Assembly: GCA_037623315.1 (NCBI GenBank)
Contig: JBBJJH010000014.1
Coordinates: forward strand, 36,462-100,461
Origin: Halanaerobiaceae bacterium ANBcell28
Lineage (GTDB): Bacteria > Bacillota > Halanaerobiia > Halanaerobiales > DTU029
Direction: 5' to 3'
Length of the DNA stretch: 64,000 nucleotides
A program made the translations under genes and the position numbers. The notes under the pieces were generated by a model that was not told where the DNA came from, did no database searches, and saw nothing but the letters and a program-made list of their open reading frames with translations. Below, in pieces: positions 18,908-27,179 of this stretch (the first letter of the stretch is position 1; each line of letters starts with the position of its first letter).

Positions 18908-19959
18908 TATTTATATTCCTCCTTCTGATTAGATTCTTTATAAACAAAGTTTACTTTATCATTAAATCTTGCTTCTGATCCTGCAATCGGTGTCTGCTCT
19001 ACAATCTCAGATGATTCTCCATTTTCAGGAATACCCTCTATAAGCTTTGTTTCTCCAATAATTAAATTAGAATCTAATAAAACTTTTTTTGCTTGACTAT
19101 AATTCATAGATATTAAATCAGGTACTATTATTATTTGAGATATTGTTGGAGGAGGCGGAGTAGGGACAAATTTAACATTTAATTCACTTTGTGAAGATAG
19201 AGTCATTTTAAAAAGATTCTGATATCTTGCATTTATAGGGCTTATTAGTATATTATTATTTACTTTGCCATTCTTTGATGCCTGTCTTTTAACTGTATAA
19301 TTCATTTTCAAGCTAAAATTTGTTTCAGGCATTGTATAAAAAGTAGCAGCAATGCCTGAATTCCTTAATTCTTCATCATTGTTGATTGTTTTTTGTGTTT
19401 CAATAGCATTAAAATCTAAGGCCTGTTGAGCTTCTGCAATCCCTTCTCCAATACTAACAATTATTTGTTTCATATCAAAGAAAAATTGATTATTTATGTC
19501 ATTCAAGTTTTCGTTTATATTTATATCCGTTTCAAAACTATTGCTATTATCGAAGATTATAATATCTTCAAGGGGTTCAGCGTTCCACTTCCAATCTTCA
19601 AATATTTTTGAGGGGATATTAATTTGTTCATTTAAAGGAAGTTTTTCATTTTGAGACTTAATTAAGTTATTAAATGAATCCAAATCAATTTTCTTTAAAT
19701 CTCTAGTACTCTTAATTCCTAACTTTAATAAATCATCAATGTTTTCTGCTTTCAAACCTTTAACTCGTAATAAATCAGCTTGTTTAATCCAATAATCAAT
19801 TTGTACTTGATCATAGCCTAGAGACTTGGCCAATTCTTTTCTATCTTGTTCAGAAGAACCCCTATTCAAAAGATCTTCAAGCCCACCTATACCGACTTCT
19901 TTTAACTTTTCCGCTATTTCTTTGTTTATTCCATTAATAGATAATAAACTATCACTCAT
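18907..19959 (-). CDS. DUF4332 (helix-hairpin-helix) protein with shared core and PASTA-like domain
   Basis: 350 residues from the ATG at 19957-19959, which has GGGGGAATTATC upstream (a longer frame from 19992 lacks a site). Domain 1, about 1-100, is a tandem HhH DUF4332 module: LLSINGINKEIAEKLKEVGI, then ADLLRVKGLKAENIDDLLKL. Domain 2, about 155-270, is the core also seen in the two downstream paralogues: SIGEGIAEAQQALD, GIAATFYTMPETNFSLKMNY, NARYQNLFKMTLSSQSELNV then KFVPTPPPP. Domain 3, about 275-345, is a PASTA-like module (VPDLISMNYSQAKKVLLDSN). First gene of the cluster, 53 bp below a good promoter. Function unknown. Confidence 0.82.
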   Translation of the reverse strand: MSDSLLSINGINKEIAEKLKEVGIGGLEDLLNRGSSEQDRKELAKSLGYDQVQIDYWIKQADLLRVKGLKAENIDDLLKLGIKSTRDLKKIDLDSFNNLIKSQNEKLPLNEQINIPSKIFEDWKWNAEPLEDIIIFDNSNSFETDININENLNDINNQFFFDMKQIIVSIGEGIAEAQQALDFNAIETQKTINNDEELRNSGIAATFYTMPETNFSLKMNYTVKRQASKNGKVNNNILISPINARYQNLFKMTLSSQSELNVKFVPTPPPPTISQIIIVPDLISMNYSQAKKVLLDSNLIIGETKLIEGIPENGESSEIVEQTPIAGSEARFNDKVNFVYKESNQKEEYK

Positions 19960-20011
19960 GATAATTCCCCCAAAAAAATAGTTGCCAATCATAAAATTCT
20001 ATATTATTTAT

Positions 20012-20040
20012 ATTTTACCATTTTTTTAACGAGATGTCAA
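20012..20040 (-). promoter_or_regulatory. Sigma-A-like promoter of the shared-core cluster
   Basis: TTGACA (20035-20040) and TAAAAT (20012-20017) on the minus strand are separated by exactly 17 nt. The box lies about 53 nt upstream of the DUF4332 gene start. Confidence 0.85.
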
Positions 20041-20130
20041 TATCAAGGAATTAAATCTTGCCTTTTAATTGCCATTACCATCTTATATATACTTCAGAGT
20101 GAAATAATAATACTATTACTTTGAGATTAG

Positions 20131-20339
20131 CTACTCATTACTTTTTTTGTTTTGTATTTTTTTAATTCTTTCTTGAAATTTCTCATTCATTCTCTCTAAG
20201 GCACTATCATTTAAAATCCAAAATTAAGCTTTAAATATATAAAAAACGCAATAAAACCTATACCCCATCCAAGAGCCATGATAGGGAAAAAGCAAATTTG
20301 AAAAAATGAGTCAAGTAAAACTGATATTTTATCCGGCAG
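20131..20339 (-). pseudogene. Remnant of a small membrane protein gene (2TM-like)
   Basis: The minus strand reads LPDKISVLLDSFFQICFFPI, then MALGWGIGFIAFFIYLKLNF and a stop. After a one-base shift it continues ILNDSALERMNEKFQERIKK to a second stop. The GWGIGF box after a hydrophobic stretch, followed by a charged helix, resembles 2TM-domain proteins. There is no start codon or ribosome site and a frameshift is needed, so this is a decayed 3' fragment. The first 30 or so codons are repeated at 21407-21548. Confidence 0.45.
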
Positions 20340-20390
20340 TTAACTGCATCCTATATATTTTAAAAAGAAATCTGTCATAAGAACAGATTT
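20249..20390. repeat. 142-bp direct repeat, copy 1
   Basis: This copy matches 21407-21548 with two mismatches, in the same orientation. It includes the membrane-protein remnant and the ATCTGT/ACAGAT stem-loop, and lies just 3' of the lipoprotein gene. Confidence 0.95.
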
Positions 20391-20396
20391 CTTTTT
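20362..20396 (-). terminator. Bidirectional terminator after the lipoprotein gene
   Basis: AAAAAGAAATCTGT/ACAGATTTCTTTTT is a perfect 14-bp stem with a 7-nt loop and T-rich flank, 20 nt after the lipoprotein stop. Part of it belongs to direct repeat copy 1. Confidence 0.75.
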
Positions 20397-20415
20397 AAAA
20401 ATAAATCGAACTAAG

Positions 20416-21375
20416 TTACAATTCGCTTTCTACACTTCCTTTAAACTTAAATTTTTCAAGAGCTTCACCTGTATTCTTTTCATACTGCTCTCTTAGCCTC
20501 GTCAATTCTTCATAAAATTCATCAAAAGTAATACTGGTCTCTCGATTATATTCTTCATTATAAAATTGATTTAATAATGCCTTTACATCGTCATCATCAT
20601 TTAACCACTGTTCTGTCAACACCTCAGTAAAAGTATTAACTTCAAGAATACCATTATAATATGCTCGTTGGTAGGCGTTATTTAATACTTCAGAGACACA
20701 GTAAAAACTACCTTCTAATATCTCAGGTATAAAAACAGTCCTTATAGGAGTAATAATATTAGAAATCTGAACTGTTGTATCATTCCAGCCTATTATCCGC
20801 CATCTATCTTCAACTAATCTTAAAAGACGAGTAATACGCACCTCATAAGGTGAATCTTCGTAAAAACCAATTGTTTTAAATATAACATAAGGAGTTTCCT
20901 CCAGCATAAAATCAAGTCTTGATATTACTATCATGTAATTTTTGTGAATTCGTTGATTACGCAATTCAATTCTTTTCCAAGCTTCTTCACAAAACTTAAA
21001 TACTGATCCTACACCATCTTCGCGCCACCAGTTTTTATCATCCCATTCCTCAGAAGCACGCGAATTATCTGAAAGTATTACAAATTCAGGCTTATCCCAA
21101 GATACATCACTTAATTTATCATACTTATATTGTAGCTTGACAGCAGGTTTATACATTGTATAAGTCACTGGAACAATAGTCCCATCATCTAACTCAATTT
21201 TGCCTTCCACCACAGTATTTTTTGCTTTTTCAAAATCATTCAACAATCTCTCTTCTACTTCCAATAAATCACTTTCTGGACAACTTGAACAAGCCTGTAT
21301 TGCTGTACTTAGTAATAAAAGTAGTGAAAACAGTAATAATACTGTGCATGTACTTTTTAATCTTATTTTTTTCAT
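20416..21375 (-). CDS. Putative lipoprotein of unknown function
   Basis: 319 residues from the ATG at 21373-21375 (AAGGAG 7 nt upstream; an ATG at 21381 is too close to it). The N-terminus is a signal peptide ending STAIQACSSC, a plausible though imperfect lipobox with the Cys near residue 29. The rest is a charged, mixed alpha/beta protein with Trp-rich stretches (EEWDDKNWWREDGVG, RLVEDRWRIIGWND) and an acidic helical C-terminus. I recognise no family. It stands alone between two 142-bp direct repeats, apart from the T2SS operon upstream (which has its own terminator). Confidence 0.75.
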   Translation of the reverse strand: MKKIRLKSTCTVLLLFSLLLLLSTAIQACSSCPESDLLEVEERLLNDFEKAKNTVVEGKIELDDGTIVPVTYTMYKPAVKLQYKYDKLSDVSWDKPEFVILSDNSRASEEWDDKNWWREDGVGSVFKFCEEAWKRIELRNQRIHKNYMIVISRLDFMLEETPYVIFKTIGFYEDSPYEVRITRLLRLVEDRWRIIGWNDTTVQISNIITPIRTVFIPEILEGSFYCVSEVLNNAYQRAYYNGILEVNTFTEVLTEQWLNDDDDVKALLNQFYNEEYNRETSITFDEFYEELTRLREQYEKNTGEALEKFKFKGSVESEL

Positions 21376-21406
21376 AATCATACTCCTTTAAAATTATTCT
21401 TATTCA

Positions 21407-21548
21407 CAATAAAACCTATACCCCATCCAAGAGCCATGATAGGGAAAAAGCAAATTTGAAAAAATGAGTCAAGTAAAACTGATATTTTATCCGGCAGTTA
21501 ACTGCCTCCTATATATTTGAAAAAGAAATCTGTCATAAGAACAGATTT
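21407..21548. repeat. 142-bp direct repeat, copy 2
   Basis: The partner of 20249-20390 (two mismatches). It lies between the T2SS terminator and the lipoprotein gene; homology ends about 25 nt before the lipoprotein ribosome binding site. Confidence 0.95.
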
Positions 21549-21566
21549 AAAAAAATTAAATCTGTA

Positions 21567-21602
21567 CAAAAAAGCAAGATACCTTCAGGGTGGTATCTTG
21601 CT
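21567..21602 (-). terminator. Terminator of the T2SS operon
   Basis: AGCAAGATACC/GGTATCTTGCT, a perfect 11-bp stem with an 8-nt loop, followed by TTTTTT on the minus strand, about 110 nt after gspD. Confidence 0.92.
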
Positions 21603-21710
21603 ACATATTTATTATAGTTATCTAACACTACTATAATAGTTCTAATTTCTTATTATATTTAATGAATTTACTTATAAAATTTATTTTATATATATGTGTT
21701 CAGTTTTCAA

Positions 21711-23525
21711 TTACAAATCAGTACCTTCCCAATATTCTTCCATTATCATCTCAGCTTCTTCTTTATATAATTCATCAAGATTCTCTTCAAATTCTTCCAT
21801 ATCTTCACGAAGACTTTCACTTAGATTTAAAACACGTGGAGTAATAAACATAACCAATTCTTGTTCTCTAACATCTCGTGCATCTTCTCTAAATAATCTA
21901 CCAATCAGAGGCAAATCGCCTAATATAGGTACCTTCTCTGTTCTTTCATTAACTCTCTCATGAATTAATCCACCAATAATAATCGTCTGGCCATCTTTTA
22001 CCCTAATTGATGTTTCAATTGTGTTTCTATTCATATCAGGAGGACCACCAGGTCTCATTGTAGAAGGTTCATTTACAGTAGGCCTTAAATCAAGAGTTAT
22101 CTCACCTGATCCACTTACCCATGGAGTTACATCTAAAGTAACTCCACCACTTACACTTTGCCAGGTAGTTTCTTCATTACCATCAGAATCTATTTTTATA
22201 TCTCGGTAATAATGTGATGTTCCTACATCTAGTGATGCTCGCTGGCCATTTAGTGTAGTAATATTAGGTCTGGCTTTTATACTTAGCATATCTTGATTTA
22301 CATATGACTGTAGTCGTAAATTAAAATCTGATGGTAGACTAATTACTGACTCATAAGTTAATCTCCCTAAAGAACTATCAAATATAGTAAGATTTCTACT
22401 ATCATCTTTATTACCTAATTGTAAAAATCCTCCACTTATCTTATCGTCTTCTTCAACAATTTCTACAATCAATGCTTCTACTGTAATTAATGGTATTTCT
22501 TGATCTATTTTGTCTATATAATCTGATAAGTAATCAAGCTGTGTTTGTGTTCCTACCGCTAATATTGCATTTTGTTCCTTAAGTACCTTTACATTACTAG
22601 CCGGAAAATTATGTGGTAATAGCTGTGGAACAGTTTCCACCTGCAAATAATTCAATGGTATTACCCTATTTGTTGTAAGCAAAGACGAGCTTGGGCTATT
22701 CGGGTTACTATCACCAATAAAGTATATTCCATCTTCATAGCGATAAGTAAAACGTGTCCCAGATAGCAACATATCAATAGTATCTTTTATTAGAACATTA
22801 TCCAACTTTAAATCAACTGTATCTCTAACACCACCAAATAAAACCATATTCAAATCCCCAAGGCGACGAATAGTCCTTAAAACTTCTGCTAAATCAGCTT
22901 GACTAACATCCATAGTAACCATACCATCTACAACTGAAATTGATAGGTCAGAATGACTATGTCTACCAGTTTCAATTACTCTATAAATGTCATTACTTTT
23001 ACTAACAGAAAAACCATTCGTTTGTAAGAAACTAACTAATCCCAATTCTAACGGAACTTCTCTCATATTAGCTGATACTCTACCTTGAATGTTTAATCCC
23101 ATATTTATATTTATATTTGCCAGTTCAGAAATTTCATTTAAAATCTTCCGTACATCACCATCTTCTACTAGTAGAGTTAATAGACCATTCTCATAGTGTA
23201 TCTCAGGGGGCGCTTTATATTCTTCCCGACTTACCATATATATATTGTCAGAAATCATATCAAAATGATAACCATATGCAATAGAAAGAGTTCTCATAGC
23301 CTCCATAACCGTAACATCTTTTAAATCAATTGTAATTTGTCCTCGTACTGACTCATCTGGTACAAGATTAATACCACTCTGCTCTGTTAACATTAATAAA
23401 ACATCACTAATATTAGCATCACGTACCTTAATTGTAACTAACTCATCCCCAAAAACTGTCACAGTTATTGACATCAAGAAAACTACTAGAAGCAGAAAAA
23501 CCAAAACATTTTTTTTAAATTTCAT
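21711..23525 (-). CDS. gspD: Type II secretion secretin GspD
   Basis: The outer-membrane channel of the T2SS, 604 residues. After a signal peptide (about 1-27) come the N0/STN domain (VRDANISDVLLMLTEQSGIN), further N-domains with an NxxxV-type ring fold, and the secretin core with the VPILGDLPLIGRLFR signature near 545-560. A short acidic tail of about 40 residues replaces the usual S domain, and there is no lipobox. AGGAG precedes the ATG at 23523-23525; the start overlaps the gspM stop. Last gene of the operon; a secretin requires an outer membrane. Confidence 0.93.
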   Translation of the reverse strand: MKFKKNVLVFLLLVVFLMSITVTVFGDELVTIKVRDANISDVLLMLTEQSGINLVPDESVRGQITIDLKDVTVMEAMRTLSIAYGYHFDMISDNIYMVSREEYKAPPEIHYENGLLTLLVEDGDVRKILNEISELANININMGLNIQGRVSANMREVPLELGLVSFLQTNGFSVSKSNDIYRVIETGRHSHSDLSISVVDGMVTMDVSQADLAEVLRTIRRLGDLNMVLFGGVRDTVDLKLDNVLIKDTIDMLLSGTRFTYRYEDGIYFIGDSNPNSPSSSLLTTNRVIPLNYLQVETVPQLLPHNFPASNVKVLKEQNAILAVGTQTQLDYLSDYIDKIDQEIPLITVEALIVEIVEEDDKISGGFLQLGNKDDSRNLTIFDSSLGRLTYESVISLPSDFNLRLQSYVNQDMLSIKARPNITTLNGQRASLDVGTSHYYRDIKIDSDGNEETTWQSVSGGVTLDVTPWVSGSGEITLDLRPTVNEPSTMRPGGPPDMNRNTIETSIRVKDGQTIIIGGLIHERVNERTEKVPILGDLPLIGRLFREDARDVREQELVMFITPRVLNLSESLREDMEEFEENLDELYKEEAEMIMEEYWEGTDL

Positions 23526-24087
23526 TTTTATCATCTCCTATGCAATATACAGTAATTGTAATAAATAATGATAATACATCGGAATTTTCATCACCACTTA
23601 GTTGTAACTCTGTAACTTGATAAAGCTCTTCCTGATTATTAAGCTTGTTTAGAAAATGTAAAATATCCTTGTAATCTCCTCGGAAACTCCCTCGATATTC
23701 CACCCTGCTTATATCAGTACCAGTAATTTCATTGTTAGCTTCAAAGATATTTATAACTTTATTTTCTAAGACTAAGTTGTTTTTAATTGCTTGCTGATCG
23801 ATTACATTGCTTATTTCTAGCCGTACATCAGAAAGTTCTTTCTGAAAGAATAAGTTTTTATACTCTTCAATCATTTTACTGGTATTTTCTATCATCGCTT
23901 GATATCTTGGTCCTCTTGCTATTATCATTCTATTACTATCTAATTGATGAATTAATTCATTTTCTCTATTTAATTCTTGAAAATAGTTCTCATTTAACGG
24001 AAGATATACCCAATTATAAATAGATATGAATAAAATAATAACAAGAGCAATTATAAATAACTTTTGTTCTCTACTTGTCATATTCAT
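23515..24087 (-). CDS. gspM: GspM/PilO-like inner-membrane protein
   Basis: 190 residues: one membrane helix near the N-terminus (LFIIALVIILFISIYNWVYL), a coiled coil and a small ferredoxin-like C-terminal domain (about 100-190). The PilO/GspM fold plan and the position between gspL and gspD support the call; sequence identity in this family is always weak. AGGTGAT precedes the ATG at 24087, which lies inside the end of gspL, so translation is coupled. Confidence 0.78.
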   Translation of the reverse strand: MNMTSREQKLFIIALVIILFISIYNWVYLPLNENYFQELNRENELIHQLDSNRMIIARGPRYQAMIENTSKMIEEYKNLFFQKELSDVRLEISNVIDQQAIKNNLVLENKVINIFEANNEITGTDISRVEYRGSFRGDYKDILHFLNKLNNQEELYQVTELQLSGDENSDVLSLFITITVYCIGDDKNEI

Positions 24088-25360
24088 GTAGTAAATCACC
24101 TGCAATCCTAAATGTTTCCATTCCTTCTTCTATATTAACACTTCCAATAAAATTAACTCTGGAAAATAGTGAAGAACTTTCTATAGCAGCTAAAACATCA
24201 GATGCAGAATTTGCCTTACCTGACAAAAGCGTTAGCTCTCTTTCTCTAAAGTTTATATTATAAATAATTGTTTCTTCTGGTAAAAGTTTACTTAATTCTA
24301 TCAGCCATGGTAAATAACTGTGATTGTTATTATCTCCAATAGTTCTATAAATTTCTAAGTGATCCTCTAAAATTTGATGTTCAATTTCTAATTCTTTAAC
24401 TCCTTCAAGTATTATTTCTTGTTGACTTTCAATTTCAGCAAGAGAATCTATATAAGCAGTTTTATCCTGCCACCTATAATAAAAGTTTGTCCCATTAACT
24501 AATAAAACTAGCAGTAATAAAACAGCAATTGAAGCAAACTGTTTTCTATTGTGTTTACGCTTAACCTGAGGAAGTAATTGATAAAAGTCCAGAGCTTTAA
24601 GCTTTTTTTCTATACTACTAAACTCTTTCCAGATAAAATCTTCTTGAATATCATTCTTATCTAATTCTAATATGTATTTTTTTATGTCTTCTATTTTAAG
24701 TACTTTTTTATTTATGATAATATTTAGATCTTCTATACCAATTTCTTCTTTAGCATACTCAAGTATCTGTAATAATTCTTCATAAATATCCTCTTTTTCA
24801 TAATAACGAATTCCTTTAACATATCTATTTCCATTATAGAGCAAAACAAAATAACAGTAATTTTTAGCTATATGAATATAAATATTATTATCCGCATTTG
24901 TCAGTTTCATATTATCTGTTAGATAAAACAAAGGAACTAGTGGCAAGATTTCTGTGACTTCAATCCCTTCTTCACTACAGGTACTGCTGATTTCTTTTAT
25001 ATAATCTTTGCTTACAGCAAGTGCCAAGCCTTGCTTATTAGATGACTTATTATTTTTTAAATACCTAAAGTATATTTCATTTTGTTCATATGGTAGCTCA
25101 TTAAGAAATTTATATTGTAAAATATCATATATTTTCTTATCATTTACTGATGGTAGCTCCATGTTTTTTGTTAATATTTTTGTTGCTGGAATTATTATTT
25201 TTATTTTTTTTGCTTTTTTCTTTAGCTTTTTTAGGTATTCAGATATTTTATTCTCTTGAGGATTATAATTATAAACTTGATTAAATATTACTTTCCCCTT
25301 TTTTAACTGGAGCAACTGGAGAATATCATCATCAAGCATAAGATATGTCTGTAACCCCAT
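24071..25360 (-). CDS. gspL: GspL/PilM-N-like inner-membrane platform protein
   Basis: 429 residues. The N-terminal two-thirds (about 1-260) follow the actin-like GspL/PilM plan, starting with YLMLDDDILQLLQLKKGK. A membrane helix at about 272-292 (FASIAVLLLLVLLVNGTNFY) is followed by a PilN-type periplasmic coiled coil and ferredoxin-like domain. In T2SS this protein recruits the GspE ATPase to the membrane and binds GspM. GGAGGTGGG lies before the ATG. Confidence 0.82.
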   Translation of the reverse strand: MGLQTYLMLDDDILQLLQLKKGKVIFNQVYNYNPQENKISEYLKKLKKKAKKIKIIIPATKILTKNMELPSVNDKKIYDILQYKFLNELPYEQNEIYFRYLKNNKSSNKQGLALAVSKDYIKEISSTCSEEGIEVTEILPLVPLFYLTDNMKLTNADNNIYIHIAKNYCYFVLLYNGNRYVKGIRYYEKEDIYEELLQILEYAKEEIGIEDLNIIINKKVLKIEDIKKYILELDKNDIQEDFIWKEFSSIEKKLKALDFYQLLPQVKRKHNRKQFASIAVLLLLVLLVNGTNFYYRWQDKTAYIDSLAEIESQQEIILEGVKELEIEHQILEDHLEIYRTIGDNNNHSYLPWLIELSKLLPEETIIYNINFRERELTLLSGKANSASDVLAAIESSSLFSRVNFIGSVNIEEGMETFRIAGDLLHEYDK

Positions 25361-25395
25361 AAACCCACCTCCAATTTATTAATACTTATATATTA

Positions 25396-25965
25396 TTATT
25401 CAAAAATTCTTCCTGTATAAATTTCAAGTAATATTTCTTCTTCCTCTATATAGGCTCCTTCTTGTTGATAAACTTGTATTCTTATAAGATCTGGTAAGTA
25501 CCCTTTTTCGTTAAAAGACCAATTATATTCCCAATAATTATCTCTTCCATTATAAAAAGAATAATCAATTCTACTTATATCTTCACCTAAAATAAAGATT
25601 AATCTTTCTTCCGGCTCATTATATTTACTTATTATTTCGCTAGTTTTTACGATAGCATTTTCACGATAATCTGTTTGATAACTTATCTTCTTTAATAAAT
25701 CCCCTTTTAAAACATAAAATTCAAAACCACTATAATTCCCTGTAAATAATTCTTTTTCATTGTACTGAGAATAATATATGAACTTAAGATCATCTTTTAA
25801 ACTTCTATCCATAATGCGCATATATTGATTGTACTCTTCGTCTATTCCAAAGGATTCCCAAAGCCTTAAACCTTGATGTAAAAAAACAAAAACTGCTCCA
25901 ATTATTATCCCTGTGATTGTAATCGCTATTAATATTTCTAGTAAAGTAAATCCATCTTCCTTCAT
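25396..25965 (-). CDS. gspJ: Minor pseudopilin GspJ
   Basis: 189 residues with a very short leader and a type III signal: KEDG|FTLLEILIAITITGIII. Glu at +5 is present. The long globular domain, with a WESF segment just after the helix and C-terminal strands, fits GspJ, the larger tip pseudopilin that partners GspI and GspK. It begins 1 bp after the gspI stop and is preceded by AAGGAG. Confidence 0.85.
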   Translation of the reverse strand: MKEDGFTLLEILIAITITGIIIGAVFVFLHQGLRLWESFGIDEEYNQYMRIMDRSLKDDLKFIYYSQYNEKELFTGNYSGFEFYVLKGDLLKKISYQTDYRENAIVKTSEIISKYNEPEERLIFILGEDISRIDYSFYNGRDNYWEYNWSFNEKGYLPDLIRIQVYQQEGAYIEEEEILLEIYTGRIFE

Positions 25966-25966
25966 C

Positions 25967-26320
25967 TTAACGACTCCTTAAAATATATCTACTACTGCTA
26001 TATGTCATTTCACCTCTAAATCCCTGCCAATTCATTATTAAATTTAATTTACTGAGATTATTTCCAAGGGGTTCTTCTTCAATAACCCATCTATAATGAA
26101 TACCATTTTCTTCGAAATCACCGTGATAGCCATAATCTAAATTATTAACAATTTCCATCATTTTTTTTTCGCTCCAGTTTGCTGCAAAATGATAATTACT
26201 ATTTCTCTCTGAACTATCAATTATTGTTCTATAGCCATCTACTAAAATAGTAAAACTAATCCCTAACAAAACTAAAGCAATAAGAACCTCTATCAAGGTA
26301 AATCCTTTTTCATTATTCAT
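25967..26320 (-). CDS. gspI: Minor pseudopilin GspI
   Basis: 117 residues with the prepilin signal NNEKG|FTLIEVLIALVLLGI and the GspI-like continuation AANWSEKKMMEIVNN (compare the A..LAE.K.EEL pattern of the family). A small globular domain follows. The gene's ATG overlaps the end of gspH, and it lies directly before gspJ, the usual H-I-J order. Confidence 0.86.
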   Translation of the reverse strand: MNNEKGFTLIEVLIALVLLGISFTILVDGYRTIIDSSERNSNYHFAANWSEKKMMEIVNNLDYGYHGDFEENGIHYRWVIEEEPLGNNLSKLNLIMNWQGFRGEMTYSSSRYILRSR

Positions 26321-26736
26321 TATCTATACCACCCTGTTTTCCCGGTTATGGGATTTATCTCATAATAGTATCTATCTTGCTTATAAAGAAAAGAGATTTT
26401 TCCACCAGAACTGCTTCCATCAGGATTATAAATAATTTCTTCTTCTGATTCTAGACTTAATTCTCCCAAATCTATTTCAATATTATCGCCATTACTTAAA
26501 GAAATTTGTATAGTATTATTGACAATATTTATAATCTCTTTCTGTCCACTATTTATAGCGGCTCTTCTTACTAAATTGAAGCCTCTGTCTACTTGACGTT
26601 GTAGTGAGTTAATTTCTAAAGTATCCCTAAGTCCACCAAAAGAAGGTATTACTACTGCACTAGCTACAGCTATTAATATTATAACTATTAGTATCTCAAT
26701 TAAGGTAGCTCCTGATTCTCTACCAGTTAGTAACAT
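26320..26736 (-). CDS. gspH: Minor pseudopilin GspH
   Basis: 138 residues from the ATG at 26734-26736; the open frame reaches back to 26865 but only through gspG sequence. The prepilin site is TGRESG|ATLIEILIVIILI, with Ala in place of the usual Phe at +1 and Glu at +5. A beta-rich domain with a Trp-Tyr-Arg end follows. The 17-nt overlap with gspG indicates coupled translation. Confidence 0.82.
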   Translation of the reverse strand: MLLTGRESGATLIEILIVIILIAVASAVVIPSFGGLRDTLEINSLQRQVDRGFNLVRRAAINSGQKEIINIVNNTIQISLSNGDNIEIDLGELSLESEEEIIYNPDGSSSGGKISFLYKQDRYYYEINPITGKTGWYR

Positions 26737-27163
26737 CTTCGTCTTCACCACTCCCGCCTTCCATATTATTTCTACCAAAAGACCAGAGGTCATATTTATA
26801 TTCATTGTGATTACCTGGATTGCGATAATGATAGTTATTTCCCCATGGATCCAGAGGAATTTCATTTGAATCTAGATAAGGACCATTCCAATTATGTGCA
26901 TATGGAGGGATGCTAGGTTCGCTTACTAATGCATCTAATCCTTGCTGAGTGGTTGGATACTGACCATTATCAAGACGATAGCTATCAAGAGCAAGTTCAA
27001 AAATAGCCAGTTGATTTTGTGCTGCTGTTTGTCTAGCATCTGATACTCTGTTAAATAAATTAGGACCTACGGTAGCAGCCAAAAATCCAATAATTACTAC
27101 AACTATTAAAACCTCAATCAAAGTAAATCCTCTTTCATTTTTAAAAGTCCTTAACATTCTCAT
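26720..27163 (-). CDS. gspG: Major pseudopilin GspG
   Basis: 147 residues. Prepilin signal KNERG|FTLIEVLIVVVIIGFLA, then the T2SS-specific block AIFELALDSYRLDNGQYPTT followed by QQGLDALV, and the Ca2+-loop region LDPWGNNYHYRNPG...YDLWSFGRN. These are diagnostic of GspG as opposed to type IV pilin. It forms the endopilus that pushes folded substrates through the secretin. AAGGAAGGATGAT lies upstream. Confidence 0.95.
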   Translation of the reverse strand: MRMLRTFKNERGFTLIEVLIVVVIIGFLAATVGPNLFNRVSDARQTAAQNQLAIFELALDSYRLDNGQYPTTQQGLDALVSEPSIPPYAHNWNGPYLDSNEIPLDPWGNNYHYRNPGNHNEYKYDLWSFGRNNMEGGSGEDEDVTNW

Positions 27164-27179
27164 ATCATCCTTCCTTTTT

